A model generated the notes under the pieces. It searched no databases and had not been told where the DNA came from. It saw nothing but the letters and a program-made list of their open reading frames with translations. From Mesostigma viride (taxonomy: Eukaryota; Streptophyta; Mesostigmatophyceae; Mesostigmatales; Mesostigmataceae), in the NCBI GenBank assembly GCA_009746045.1, contig RPFO01002168.1:18492-82491 (forward strand): DNA of 64,000 nt, read 5' to 3'. The first letter of the stretch is position 1; every line of letters starts with the position of its first letter. Positions 42,920 to 54,493 of this stretch are shown here, one piece after another. Made by a program: the position numbers and the translations under genes.

Positions 42920-43200
42920 TAGGGGTTAACTCTAAGCTAATCTAATCTAGAACCCTAACTACTCTACTTAGCAAAGCGCCCCTTCCTCTTGGGGGGTGGT
43001 GGCTTGCCCACAAAGGCTGGCGTGTGAGCCTGGACAATCGTCTGCCACCTCTTCTTGTTCTGCATGGCAGTCCAAGCAAGAGAGAGGGAGCGAATGCGGT
43101 GTTCAAATGGGGCTTGGACCACTAGGTCGGCCACTGAGCAACATCTGTGTGTAGTTCATGGCAGGCGGCATGGGACACTGGATCCAGACCGCGGAATGAA
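42920..43200 (-). mobile_element. LINE ORF2 C-terminal fragment
   Basis: The minus strand encodes a C-terminal segment ending in AHTPAFVGKPPPPKRKGRF, matching the end of ORF2 at 58536-58778 (AHTPAPVGKPPPPKRRSRF). 3'-UTR-like sequence with AACTCTAAGCTA follows at 42925-42960. Confidence 0.7.
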
Positions 43201-43204
43201 GTAA

Positions 43205-43400
43205 AACAGCCTAAATTAATTAATTAATTAATTAGACTCGTGCTCCCGTTGGGGAGTCACGGAGCATTAACCCCAATGGATGGATGGGTACGTGCAGGGT
43301 GCAAACAGTCCTACCGGTCTAAGCTATCTACATCAGCTACCTACGACATCTATCTAACAGCATTACTAAATACAACATCTATCTATACAGCTATGCATGG
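43205..43400 (-). mobile_element. LINE 3'-UTR fragment with (AATT)n tail
   Basis: A tail of (TTAA)n at 43210-43235 adjoins CTCCCGTTGGGGAGT and a TCTAAGCTATCTA block similar to 58430-58520. A minus-strand, 5'-truncated insertion. Confidence 0.6.
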
Positions 43401-43411
43401 CCACGCACAAT

Positions 43412-44273
43412 TCATGGCTGACGGCGGTATGGCTGACGGCGGAGCTCAGATCTTTTGCGTCTGAGCCCCAAATTCGGTCAGACCACTTGCATTCGATGCG
43501 CTTTTTTCAGACGCACATGCCAGTATAATCGGTTACGGCTGAAACGCAGTATTGCCAAAGTTACTCACGTGACAAGCAGCTATGACGACCCCAAAAGCAA
43601 AACGGGGTTTGGAAAAGGAGCTCTCCGGCTCCCAGCCCAACCCGGGCACTCGCCATCCTCCTTGCCCAGCCGGCTGGCCGGCTCGCAAATCCACCGCCAG
43701 CAAACCCATCGCCAAGCGCCTCGCCCGAGCCCAAGAAACCCTGCCACGAACACAAATGGCGCAGGTACCTACCTGATTACGAGCGCTTCTCTTTTCAGCG
43801 CTGGCTAGTAGAGCTGTCCACAGAAGAATGCGCCGAAATCGTGCGTTTCTTGGCACAGGAACGCAAGCTCCATGGGGCCATGGGGCCCGTCCCCGACGAG
43901 CACCTGGAGAGGTTCTTTACCATGGGAGAGCTCAACCACCGCCTCGCCATCCTGTGCAGCCACTTCCAGCTACCTATGGCCAAAATCGACGCCAAGAATC
44001 AAGATCCGCGCCCCAGCTCAGCCTGCGCGGCCGACAGCCACCTCGGCTTCCTCCCTCTGCAAGGATGACATCCGAGCAGTGCTGGAGGAGCACGTGACCT
44101 GGCCGTTGGCCGAGAAGCTGACATCGCTGAACACGACGCTCAACACGGTGGAGGCCCGGGTCTCCAATGTGGAGACCAAGGTCGTCCACAAGCTTCGATC
44201 AGCCCCAGTTCACGAGGCTGCACACCGCGGCGCAGGCATCTGAGACGCACGCTGCACTTGTCTCTCGCCTTAA
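43412..44273 (+). pseudogene. LINE ORF1 unit, copy 2, first part
   Basis: It starts GCTGACGGCGGAGCTCAGAT, like the 5' ends of copies 1 and 3, and encodes a diverged ORF1: a Lys/Pro-rich start (MTTPKAKRGLEKEL at 43582), a LPDYERFSFQRWL segment in a shifted frame, and a helical VLEEHVTWPLAEKLTSLNTT region. It is cut at a TTAA site by the element 44274-46170; the frame resumes at 46171. Confidence 0.7.
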
Positions 44274-46170
44274 GGGGACATGACACCCGGGACTTTTTTG
44301 GCGCCAAAAAAGTCGGGACGGTACCGACGGACCGTGACATTGTGGTGCACAGTGCGCGCACCGTGCGGAGGTGGCCATGGCGACGTGCGTTCCGTTAAAA
44401 TATGGCTAATCCGGCGGGCGACAGGCGAAAAAATTAAGCCGATGGTTAAAAGTGATGTTCTATTATGATGTTTCATAGCAAGATCTGCACTATTTGCAAA
44501 TTCGCTGCCTTTGTTGGTACAGATTTGCACGGGGGTCTCATCCAACAATTTGGCCGCGATGAATAATCTAGCATGCGTGCCTGCGACGGTAGAACTCGAT
44601 ATTCGTGGGTTATTTTGATGCAGCAAGAGCTGTTTAGTAACGGACACCATGAAAATAACCTAAGCTTCTGCGATCTGCGGCCATTTCCTGTCATTTCTAA
44701 AATGATTTCGTTCAGGCCTGCGCGATCCGCGGTTAATCCATCCATGGCTGGCTGGCTTTTCTTGCGCGCCTGGGTAGGAAATAATAATGCCGGCCGTGGT
44801 ACGTTGATTTGCCGCATGTCACCGCCCAGTCTGTTTACGCTCTTAATGAACCTGGCATGAAAATTTTGGCGCCGTTTCTGGGTTTTTCTTGCCATTTTGT
44901 TCTCCACTTGTTGCAGTTGTGCTATCAGATTTTCCGCAGCTTTCAATGGTGTTCCTTACGCTGCGTATGCCATGCTTCCTAAAGCTACCAAGAATTGATC
45001 GGGCAGTTATCTGGCTTTGCTACGCTTCCTGTATGGAGGTTTTCACACGGTAGACATTCTATATTGCGTAGTCAAGGACCCTAGCTGCCTGGGAGCGGCA
45101 TCACCGTTGCAAGGAGCTGGCGAGCTCATAAACGCCTGTCATGGCTCTTCAGCCTGCTGGAAAACAAGGTTGTTGTATGGAAGGTGAGAATATGTGAGTT
45201 ACTTATCACATCCCCACCTGTTTCGCCTCCATTAAACATGGCTTGTACTTCCTAGATGAGAGGGATCAGGTCGTTATGACTATGAAGGATGCACCTTTTA
45301 TCCATAAGCGTAATGACATGGTGTTGGCTATGAGTGATTCCCGCAAGCGGTCATACCTGCTCATAATGGTTAAAGAGTTGGTGGTTGTTTTCTTCAAGCA
45401 TCTAGCATTTGTTTTTCATGGTTCTGCCCCATTTGCAGGGGGCAAGCTTAGGAATGTGCTCATGGTATCGCCTCATGTCATGGTGCACCAAGCATGCAGG
45501 CTGGCAGCTATAACAAGATGTAATATGGGCAAACTAGGTCAGAATGACCTGTAATTTGGAGGCGAGCTTCGTGATACATTAATTTAATTGATTGCAAATG
45601 TTTTGGCCCAGTTTGTGGTGGGCAAGGGTGTCTTTGGAGTGTTGTTTGTGCTCAAAACTGCTTTTACGTGTCATTTTTTTTTTTGCACATGACCATATTT
45701 CAATGTGGGTAAACGTGGTCAGAATGAGCTGAAACTTTGGGGCTGTGTGATTGCAACCCTGGGCCAATTTTGAATATAAGATTTGACCCCATTGCATGTG
45801 TCTATGATTTGATATATTTTTTTAGGCACCAAAAAATACGTGTTTTGGGCTAAATTATTTCAATGTGTCTAAACTTGCTTATTCTGACCTGCAAACTAGC
45901 TGGAATTAATAGCAAGCTAGGGTTGCAATTAGATGGGAATATATGATTTGGCCACATTGGGTTTGCCCATTGTCCTAGGGAAAATCGGCCAAAAATAGCA
46001 TCTTTTCTATTTTTAGCACATAACTGTCACATGGTGGGGGGTAGTACCCCCCCAAGTGGTTGGAAAATTTTTTTTTAATCATATTCATGGTCCCCCATCA
46101 TAACTGGATTTTTATCACATGCCTAGGTATGGTTTCCAGAAAAGTGCCCTTTTGGGGTGTCATGTCCCCT
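44274..46170. mobile_element. TTAA-flanked element with 15-bp inverted ends, piggyBac-like non-autonomous
   Basis: Ends are GGGGACATGACACCC on the left and its exact reverse complement on the right, between two TTAA copies (44270-44273 and 46171-46174). If one TTAA and the 1897 bp are removed, the ORF1 frame VSRL-NQVEGKC is continuous, which verifies the boundaries. TTAA duplication is diagnostic of the piggyBac superfamily, although the usual CCCT-type end is absent. Internal ORFs (such as 44946-44473 on the minus strand) show no piggyBac transposase motifs, so it must be mobilised in trans. Confidence 0.85.
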
Positions 46171-46900
46171 TAACCAGGTGGAGGGCAAGTGCGGCGTGCT
46201 CATGAAGAAGCTTGAAGCCATCACCGCGCCCACACCGAGGCCCTTGCCTCACAGGTCCCAAAGATAGCGGAGCAGACGGCCACCATCGCATCCCAGCCAC
46301 CCCGGCTGGATGCTGGTGACCTCCCGCCCCTCTCCTATGCGGACCTGCTGCGGACAGCGACCGCCTCCACCACCGACGCCATCGCTACGAAGCTCCAGGA
46401 GCTTGAAGACCTTCGCCAGGCTCAACAACGGGAGGCCACCGACCGCGCCCGCCGCGACTGCCGGGTGGTGCTGCGTCGCTTCCCCCAGAAGCCAGGTGAG
46501 ACGTCAACCTCCCTTGCCGACGACTTACCCTCATGGGCCTGCTCCTTACCCTCATGGGCCTGGTAGGTGAGGTAGAACTGCGTGGGTGCCACCGCCTTCC
46601 CCACTCACGGGACAAGGCGGCTCCCCCACCAGTCCTGCTCACCTTCCCCCGGCTCCCGTGAGGACAAGCAGCGGTTCCTCTCTCGTCGCAAGCGGTTGCA
46701 CGACCTCACCTGGACGCTGGACGACGACCTGACCCCCGCTCAGCAGCAGCAGCGACGTGACCTGTGGCCTGAATACCTCCGCCACAAGCAGGACCCCCAG
46801 AAGCCCAAGGTGTACTGGAGGGGCGGGGACCTGATGATCAACCACAAGATGTGGACGCCGGCCCCCAGCGGGCTAGAATAGCTTGTAGCCCTAGCTTTAC
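46171..46900 (+). pseudogene. LINE ORF1 unit, copy 2, second part
   Basis: Continuation of the ORF1 at 43412-44273. It has LSYADLLRTATASTTDAIAT, an RRM-like CRVVLRRFPQ, and the C-terminal block WTLDDDLTPAQQQQRRDLWP, then VYWRGGDLMINHKMW. These correspond position by position to copies 1 and 3 at moderate identity, so this is an older or different subfamily. A frameshift lies near 46500-46640. Confidence 0.72.
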
Positions 46901-47038
46901 TTCAATGGTAGATTGGTAGTCACTGCATGCCGCCATGGCAGCCATGCTTAGAATGTTTGCCTAGTTGTGCCACCTTACCTAGTCACGTGCACCGCTAACG
47001 CACGGTACACAACCAGCCATAGCCTTAGCTTAGTCCTT

Positions 47039-47623
47039 TGTTACGTCCCTGCCCAGACACGCCTAGCCTGAGCTACGTAGCGAAAGACCCTTCTTGCCGG
47101 AATAAGGAATAGTTCAAGATAGCCTAAAGTAGGTTGCGCTTCACGACGTGAGTCGTGAGATATCTGGCATCACGGCTTGATGCCAAGCTAATTAGTACAC
47201 ACTTATATTGGCTAGCAATACCAATTACAAATGGATAATTGCCCCGGGCTCAATGTGTAGGCGTATTCGCACTTATCATTCATTAAACCAAGAGGACGAG
47301 ACTCTCGTCCTCGGACCAATTTAACCTAGGTTGGTTGCGGCGCAGATACACGCCAATTTCCCTAGAACAATCCGAGTCACTCATTCCACGTAGGATCCGG
47401 GCCGACATCGACCCTCAACTATAGGATCCACGCCTAGAACTACTGACGGACTCAGAACTGGCGCGGCGCCACAGCGCCGGCCCCTAAAAGGACAACCTAG
47501 GACCAAAATAACTAGTCCAATTCACACAATAGCCAAGGTCCATAAAACCCAAGTCCAATAGACCAAACAGCCTTAGTAATTTATTCCATTGTTACGTCCG
47601 ACCAAAAGGGCTGGGACGTAACA
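47039..47623 (-). repeat. 3' LTR of Gypsy copy B
   Basis: 585 bp, TGTTACGTCCC to GGGACGTAACA. It contains perfect hairpins at 47142-47157 (6-bp arms), 47166-47184 (7-bp arms), 47292-47312 (10-bp arms, 1-nt loop) and 47591-47622 (9-bp arms that repeat the LTR end itself). All recur in the other LTRs. The flank at 47034-47038 is TCCTT; its partner is lost. Confidence 0.93.
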
Positions 47624-47637
47624 CTCCTCCCCCCCCA
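47624..47637 (-). promoter_or_regulatory. Polypurine tract of Gypsy copy B
   Basis: On the minus strand a pure G/A run ending GGGGAGGAG directly abuts the 3' LTR. This is the expected primer site for plus-strand DNA synthesis and fixes the element's orientation. Confidence 0.85.
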
Positions 47638-48072
47638 TGGGGGTCGGTAGTCCCTACCGTACAAGTTAGATTTGGGAAAACAACGCTACTATAAGAGTAC
47701 TATGTCCCAACCTCGGTTCACCCGCAGGTCAGTAATGCCAGTTCCTCTAGAAGTTGATACACAGGACCAACTCTGACGTAGTAGTAAGACTCTCATGGTG
47801 ACTGGATCAATCCGCTATCCGTCACAAAAACTATTCTAACCACTCTAGCGTCCGCCGCTAGTGGCACGTCGCTGCGACAGGACTTCAGTGAGGCCCTACG
47901 CCCCGCGTGGGTCATCTGTGAAGTCATCATCCCAGGGTGCGAACACAGGTCAACTCAAAAGCCACTTGGTAGGGGGACACCTTCTGCCGACCCAGCCGGG
48001 ACAGCTCCACCCACGACCCTCTGGGCCACAGAGACAGGAACCCAGCGAGGTACTGGGGATGGGTGAATAGGA

Positions 48073-50332
48073 GTGTCAGCGCCGACCGATCCACCACCCC
48101 CAACGGTGCTCGCGAACAAAGTGCACCCCCATCAGGAAAACCTCCATACGCACGTGATCATCGTTGATCGACACCGTCCGGGCCCCTACAATATCGGGCG
48201 CCACCAGATTAAGAAAGGCACTCCCCTCCGCTGGAGCCACCTTGGGAGGCGTCACCACGTGCCACCCCATCGACCTGATATCGCCAATCCCACCAGTCTT
48301 CGGACCCGAACCGCACAGTATGCCCCACCGCAGGGGAAACGAGGGTCGTCGGGTTGCGGCAGGGGCAGGGGAACCTGGGGCAGAAAGGTGATCTCTACCT
48401 GTTCCCAGTAAGCCCCGCGATCCACAGCGAACCAAGGACCCGCTTGAAACACCAGAGGAGCAGGTAGGTGCGTACCCGGGGGAACCTGAAAAGCCGGAGG
48501 TCCCTCGAATGTCACACACAGCTTCTCCGTGCGAGGTCCTGGCCCACCATGTCTCACCGCTCTGCCCGGTACCGGCCGTATGAAGTCCCCAATGACCACT
48601 CCTCGTGAGATGACCCAGGAGCTCTGGAAGCCGCATCATAGCCCACTGAGGTGGCGCAGAATGATCGCCTTGACGACCGTGCTGGACCATCAGGCGCTGT
48701 ATCAGGTCCTGTCCTGATTGTACCGCAGCTACGAGCGCTTCCAAGCGCATCACGGGCTCCGCTGGTACCAGAATGCCCGTTCCGCTGGGATCCTCGCGGC
48801 CCGAGGTCGCGTCTCTGCCATGGTGTGTAGGCACGGTTCCTCCGCGGAAGGGTGCGAGGGTCGACCCGACGAAGTGGGCCGGATGTGTCCCTCCGCAGGA
48901 CGTGGCATTGATGAGCCGGCTGGTGCAGGCCGGGGACGTGGTTCCAGGGAGACTAGGAAGGTAGGCTCCGGTGGTTCCAAGGAGACAAGGAAGGTAGGCT
49001 CCTCTTGGCCCGCATCCGTCGGAGGACCTAAGGGGGCCACAACCGGGGGCTCGCCCCCGGCCGGCTGTTCTGTCCTAGCCGGAGCAGCTCCCGTCGTATC
49101 CGACCGCGGTCGCCGAGACTCTCGCTCCAATTCCACCGCCGACCCCCACGTGCGCTCCCAGTGCCGATCAGCCGGGCGACGAGGTGGTGGTGACGCTCGG
49201 CGAGCAGGGCGTACCTCCGTTCCCGAGTCCGAACGGGAACGCGAGCGCGATGACGGTGAGGGCGAGCGCCGACGTGCAGGCCGGTCTGGAGCACGCCGAG
49301 AAGCTGGTTGGCTGCCCCGCCCCAACCCGTGGACCGCGGGCGAGACCCTCGCCCAGAGGGGCGCCCCCAGCCCATCGCCGGCGGTGGCGCCTCGAAACGC
49401 GTCACAGGACGATGTCCTGCGCCGCCCTCCAAGGAGCCCCCAGAAGGTGGATCCCTTGGAGGGGGACGAGGAAGAGGGCGGGGAGGGTAGTCATCAGAAT
49501 CGGAGTCGTCACCCTCGCTCCCATCATCCTGGTCCTCGTCGTCCATCGCCACGATGCGATCCAGGGCCTGCCGTAACGAGTACTGACCCGCGCGCATACA
49601 CTTCTCGCCCCGCAACGCCCCTTCCAACGGGAGGTATCGAGGAAAGTAGTTCTCCAGATGCTTCCGCACCTCGGGTGGAATTAGGAGGAGCAACAGCCGT
49701 GGAAATGCCAGACCTGCATCCAGCGTGTTCATGCACGCATGACACAGGCACTCCCGCTCATGGGTTTCCCAGTCGATACCGACCACCACGCCGTCGCGCT
49801 CGGCGGTGCGGGTCTCGATCTTGAACCCCACATTTCTTCGCACGAACCATCGAAAATCCTCCAGCTTAGCGGGGCCGACCCGCGCCAGAATGGAATCGGC
49901 GCGGAGATCTGACGGCATCTGGTTACGGCGCCGACGACGCCGCTCCACCAAGTCACCCTCCCGACCATAGTCGCGCACGAACACTCGGGGGTTAAATGTC
50001 TCCTCATTCAGCTCCTTCACTAGCTGCAGCGCGCGCGCGTCCGGAGCTCCGGGTCTGGACGACGTCTCGTGCCGGCCACCACCTCCCGAGCCCCCGGCCC
50101 TTGAAGCACCCCTTCGGACTGCAGGCTCTCCGCGAGCTGTCTGCATCCTGTCAACCTGTTCTGGTAGAGGGGCCTCCGGGTAATCTGTCGTGTCCATGTC
50201 CACCAGATCTTCCTCACTCGACTCCCCGTCTACTACCCGGATTCCTGCCTCTACGGCCTCCGCGGCGCTGGCGGAAGTCTGGCCCTGGGAAGCGCCTCCG
50301 CGGCGTCCCCCTGCACGGCCCACACACCACAA
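48073..50332 (-). pseudogene. Extra ORF between pol and 3' LTR, Gypsy copy B
   Basis: Open from 50332 to 49028 (434 residues, though its last part is out of frame with copy A), then continuing in other frames to 48073; the original protein was perhaps 700 residues. Visible parts are an acidic Ser/Glu N-terminus, QLVKELNEETFNPRVFVRDY, a WFVRRNVGFKIETRTAER strand-rich segment, WETHERECLCHACMNTLDAG with a small Cys cluster, LLLIPPEVRKHL, acidic DDEDQDDGSEGDDSDSDD, Pro/Arg-rich spacer, and a C-terminal part with FIRPVPGRAV and WFAVDRGAYWEQVEITFLP. I recognise no family. Conservation with copy A in all these blocks shows it is a real element gene. The antisense 368-residue ORF on the plus strand is a shadow. 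Confidence 0.75.
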
Positions 50333-50499
50333 GCCAAGGCGTTAGTCGGCGTGTACCTAGTACCCGGCTCACACCTCACTCTCACCCTACACCGTTATAC
50401 CGCATGTGGCCTATTAATGCAATTGGTGTGTCTTCTTGTACGCTTCCAGTAAGCGGGCGCAACCCGCTAACTCAGTAGGTGCGCCAGGAGTCCTCAGAC

Positions 50500-53400
50500 T
50501 CATGCTGCGCGAATCGCCATCGCACACGGTACTGTCGCTGGGTCCCCCGACCTCGTTTGACATCCGGTGTCCCACGATCGCTGCCACCTCATCCTCCTGT
50601 TCCCCGTGTCCGGATTGAACTCCAACGGGGCCGGGGGATTGACCCGACCCTGAATGGTGTTCTGGTGGTACAACTTGAGCTGGTCACGATGGAAACGGTT
50701 GGACGTGAGGTTCCATGACACTGGGACGTCCACCTGGAACATGACGTCGTCAAACTTGGTGAGAACCTTGTAGGGGCCCAGGAACATGGGACGAAGCTTA
50801 GTCTTCAGCTCCTTCTCCACCTTGTGTGAGAATCGTCCGATCTGTGGGCCCTCCACCAGGACCCAATCGCCCACCTCAATGGACGGCGCCCGGTTATCCC
50901 GCTTGCCGGCTGTCCTCTCCAGATACCGCTCGGTCGCGGCGCGGTAGCCCTGGACTGCACTGTTATGAGCCTGGTGCATCCGCTGCAGCAAGCGATCAAC
51001 CCCCTGGCGTGTGTCCAGCTTGACCTGATCCTCTCCCAGTCGGGGCTCATAAGCAGGTCGGGAGGCGTGAGAGGGTGCCTGCCAGAGTTGAGGAAAAAGG
51101 GGGTAAATCCGTGGGCGGCCTGGGGGCATTGTTCAGGGAGAACTCCACCAAGCCCAGAAGTTCCTCCCAATTGCTGCCCACCGCGTCGGTGTAGTGTCGC
51201 ATGGTCTCTGCACTGTGCGGTTCAACCGCTCCACCAGATGTGACGACGAACTGTGGTAGGCCGTGCCCAGCGACACCTTGGTGCCCAGCCGTTCGAAAAC
51301 TCCTGCCAGAATTTGGCCGTGAAGAGCTTGTCGCGGTCGGAGATGAACTGTCGGCTGAGCCCGTGGAACCGGAACACGTGCGTCAGGTATATCTTGGCGC
51401 ACTCCTCCGCAGTGAGGTCGGCCGGACACGGGGCCAAGTGACACATGCGCGTCAGGCGGTCCACGAACACCAGACCATGCTGTTGCCGCTCTTCGCCTTC
51501 TTGAACGGGCCGATGAAGTCCATCATGATAGAATCCCAAGGACCCATCGGATCAGGTAACGTCTTGGGGACGGCTTGCGAGCCCGTGTTCCTGGACTTCA
51601 TGATCTGGCACGAGGGGCACTGGCGCACATATGTCTCAATATACTCCTTCATCCCTGGCCAGTAGAAATGTTTGCGGGCCCGAGGATAAAGACGGTGGCT
51701 TCCTTGATGTCCGCCTAGAAGCGAATCGTGGAGCTCGTGAAGCAAGGCGGCCCTACAAAGCTCCGGGACATACAGCCGCCATTCCTCCGGCTGGACACTC
51801 ACGAACAGGCGTCCATCCTGGAACTTGCAAGGGTAGGCACCCATCTGCTGGGGATGCGCCCGGATGGCTTCAAGCGCCGCTTCCTCCGTGACCGTGAAAC
51901 GACTGATCATCGTCTCCAGGTCCGACGTGACTGTGAACGCGTCCGCGGCCGGTCTGTCTCCGCACTCGCCTGGTTGACGAATTCGGAGAAGACTGTGGGC
52001 GGGCCGATCGGCTGAAGCTGAAAAATTCCCTGGGGCGGCACCACATGGCTAAGGGGCATGCGCATATGCGATCCCTCCCCCTCCCCGGGGGCGTCCACGT
52101 CCTCGTGGGCACTCGTCTCCTCCAAGAGAGGTGACAAGTCATCGCTGGTGGTGTGTCCCAGATGAAACAGGTGGCGGGCCCGGGGAGACCGTGGCTCCGC
52201 GCCGTAGGCGGTCCCCGGGGCGGCCACTGGTACGCAAGTGGTATGAAGCACATCCATGTCCTCGTAGAACCAATAGTCCGCCCGTCGCGAAAGGGCGTCT
52301 GGCACCACGTTGTCCGCGCCCTTGACGTATTGGATCTTGAATGGCGCAAACTGTGACAAGTACTCCATCCACCGCGCTTGGCGGGGCGTCAGGTTGGGCT
52401 GCACCAGGAGGTGGGTGAGCGGCCGGTGGTCGGTGTGGATCACCAGGCGGTGGGGGTCGAGATCCCCCTGCTCACTAATGGCCACCGAAAACTGGGCCCC
52501 CAGAAGATGATGACGCCACGTGTGGCAGCTGTAGACTACTGCCAGAAGCTCCTGCTGATGCACTGGGTAATTCCGCTCCGCCGGAATCATTGTGCGTGAG
52601 ATATACTCGATGGGCTGAAGACCCTTGCCTTGGTCCTGCAGGAGGACACCCCCGATGGCCACCTTGCTGGCGTCCGTAGCCACGACGAAAGGAAGGGCCG
52701 GGTCCGGCAGGATAAGGACTGGTGCTGTGGTGAGGTGGCGCTTAAGCGCCTCAAAAGCCTGTTGGCACTGCTCAGCCCAAGGAACGGGGTACCCTTCTTG
52801 AGAAGAGCGTTGATCGGGCGGCGATGGTGGCAAACCGCGGGATGAACCGTCGGTAGTAAGATGCCAATCCCAGGAAGCTGCGCACCCCTTCACGTCCGTA
52901 GGGACAGGCCATTGCTGGACGGACTCGATCTTCTCGGGTCGGTCGCGATGCCGTCGCGGACAAGGTATGGCCCAGAAACGGCACGCAGCGGCCGGCGCGC
53001 ACCTTGGCTTTCCGCGCCGAAAGGTGCTCATCCTCCATGATCTGCAGCACGGCGTCCACATCCTCTAGGTGCTCCTCGAACGTCTTGGAGTACACCAGGA
53101 TGTCGTCCAGATACGCCAGCGCGCACGTGCGCTTGTAGGTCCAGGGCGGGCGCGCCCCCTTCTGCGGGTCCGCCAGGTCCTGGGAGACCTGCGGCAAGTG
53201 GGCTGTGCCCATCACCGGACGGAGGATGTCATTCATCAGCATCTGGAAGGACGCCGGCGAATTGCACAGCCCCATTGCCGCCACCCGAAACTGATAGTGA
53301 CCGAAGGGCGTAGCGAACGCGGTCTTGTGGCAGTCTTCTGGCGCGATGCGCAGCTGCCAAAACCCGTCCGCACAGTCGATGACGGTGAAACACGTGGCCC

Positions 53401-54480
53401 CCTGGACACGGTTGAAGATGTCGTCGATCCGCGGTAGAGGATACCGGGACTTGACGGTGATGGCGTTCAGCTTCCGGTAATCCGTCACCAGACGCCACTT
53501 GCCTCCTGGCTTGGGAACGAGCAGCACGCCCGCTGAGAAGGGGCTGTTGCTGGGTTCAATGAGCCCAGCGTCGAGCAGTGAAATGAGGATCTTCTTGAGC
53601 TCCACCAGCTCGACTGGGCCCATGCGGTACATGGGAGACACGGTAGGCCGGAACCCTCCTGGAGCTGGACACGATGCAACACCGATCGATTGGGAGGGAA
53701 CTGGGGGGTGCGATCCGCAAAAAGGGTAGTGCGCTTCTCCAGGACGGCATTGAACCGCGCCAGCTCATCCGGTGTGAATCCGGCACCAATCTCGTTAAGC
53801 AGAGCCTGAGTGCTATCCAGGTCTATGCGATACATCGCGTACTCCTTGCCCTTCCGAAGCTGGCGCGCCAGCGTCTTGCTACTCATCAGGATCTGGGACG
53901 CTGGTCGAGGCCCGTCCGCCGAGCGCTCGTGTGTAATGTTATGGACCTCCGCGGCCTGTGCCCTATACTCGCTGTCAGGGCACCAGAATGAACCATCCGG
54001 AAACCAAACTACCCGCCGGCGCACACTGATGTCCACATCCTGCTTGTCCAGCCAGTCCACTCCAATGATGATGTCGGCAGCGCCCAGCGGCGCAATAGTC
54101 GCCACCAGGTCCACCGGCGTGCCCTGCAGCACACCCTTGATGTCTGCTAGGCCCGGCGATTGGTGTCGCCGACCGTCTGAGTAGGTGACATAGACTGCCG
54201 TGGTGTGAGGCCGGGGTACCAGGCCCAGCCGACGCACCAGGGCCTCGTTGATGAAGGACGTGGAGGCGCCGGTGTCGACCAGGAACTTCACGTCCATGAT
54301 CGTTTTCTCCTTCAAATACGGATCAAGGACGGTGGGAGGGACCAATAACCCTCCGCTGAAAAGAAACAGATGCCGCGAATCTCCTTGAGATGCACGCGCC
54401 GCCGGTTGGGAGGACGCGTCTGCGGCCACGTTATTGACGTCTACCTCTACTCTAGTTGACTCCGCGTCTGGGCTACCATC
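50500..54480 (-). pseudogene. Pol polyprotein (PR-RT-RH-IN-chromodomain), Gypsy copy B
   Basis: Protease LVDTGAST (about 54270) and RT with GGKWRLVTDYRKLNAITVKS are in one ORF reaching 53485. RT continues in 53641-52772 with DCADGFWQLRIAPEDC and AYLDDILVYS. RNase H lies in 53061-51907 with VVATDASK and IHTDHRPL. The integrase zinc segment (CPSCQ) is in 51910-51452, and the core with FVDRLTRM and SDRDKLF in 51539-51222. The GPYKVLTKF module is in 51129-50500. At least six frameshifts separate these pieces. The chromodomain end is also shifted near 50600 relative to copy A. Confidence 0.92.
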
Positions 54481-54493
54481 TGATTTTTCTATC

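Noticed and set aside
48718-49824. 368-residue plus-strand ORF
   Set aside because: It lies antisense to the conserved extra ORF of Gypsy copy B; the conserved protein blocks with copy A are on the minus strand.
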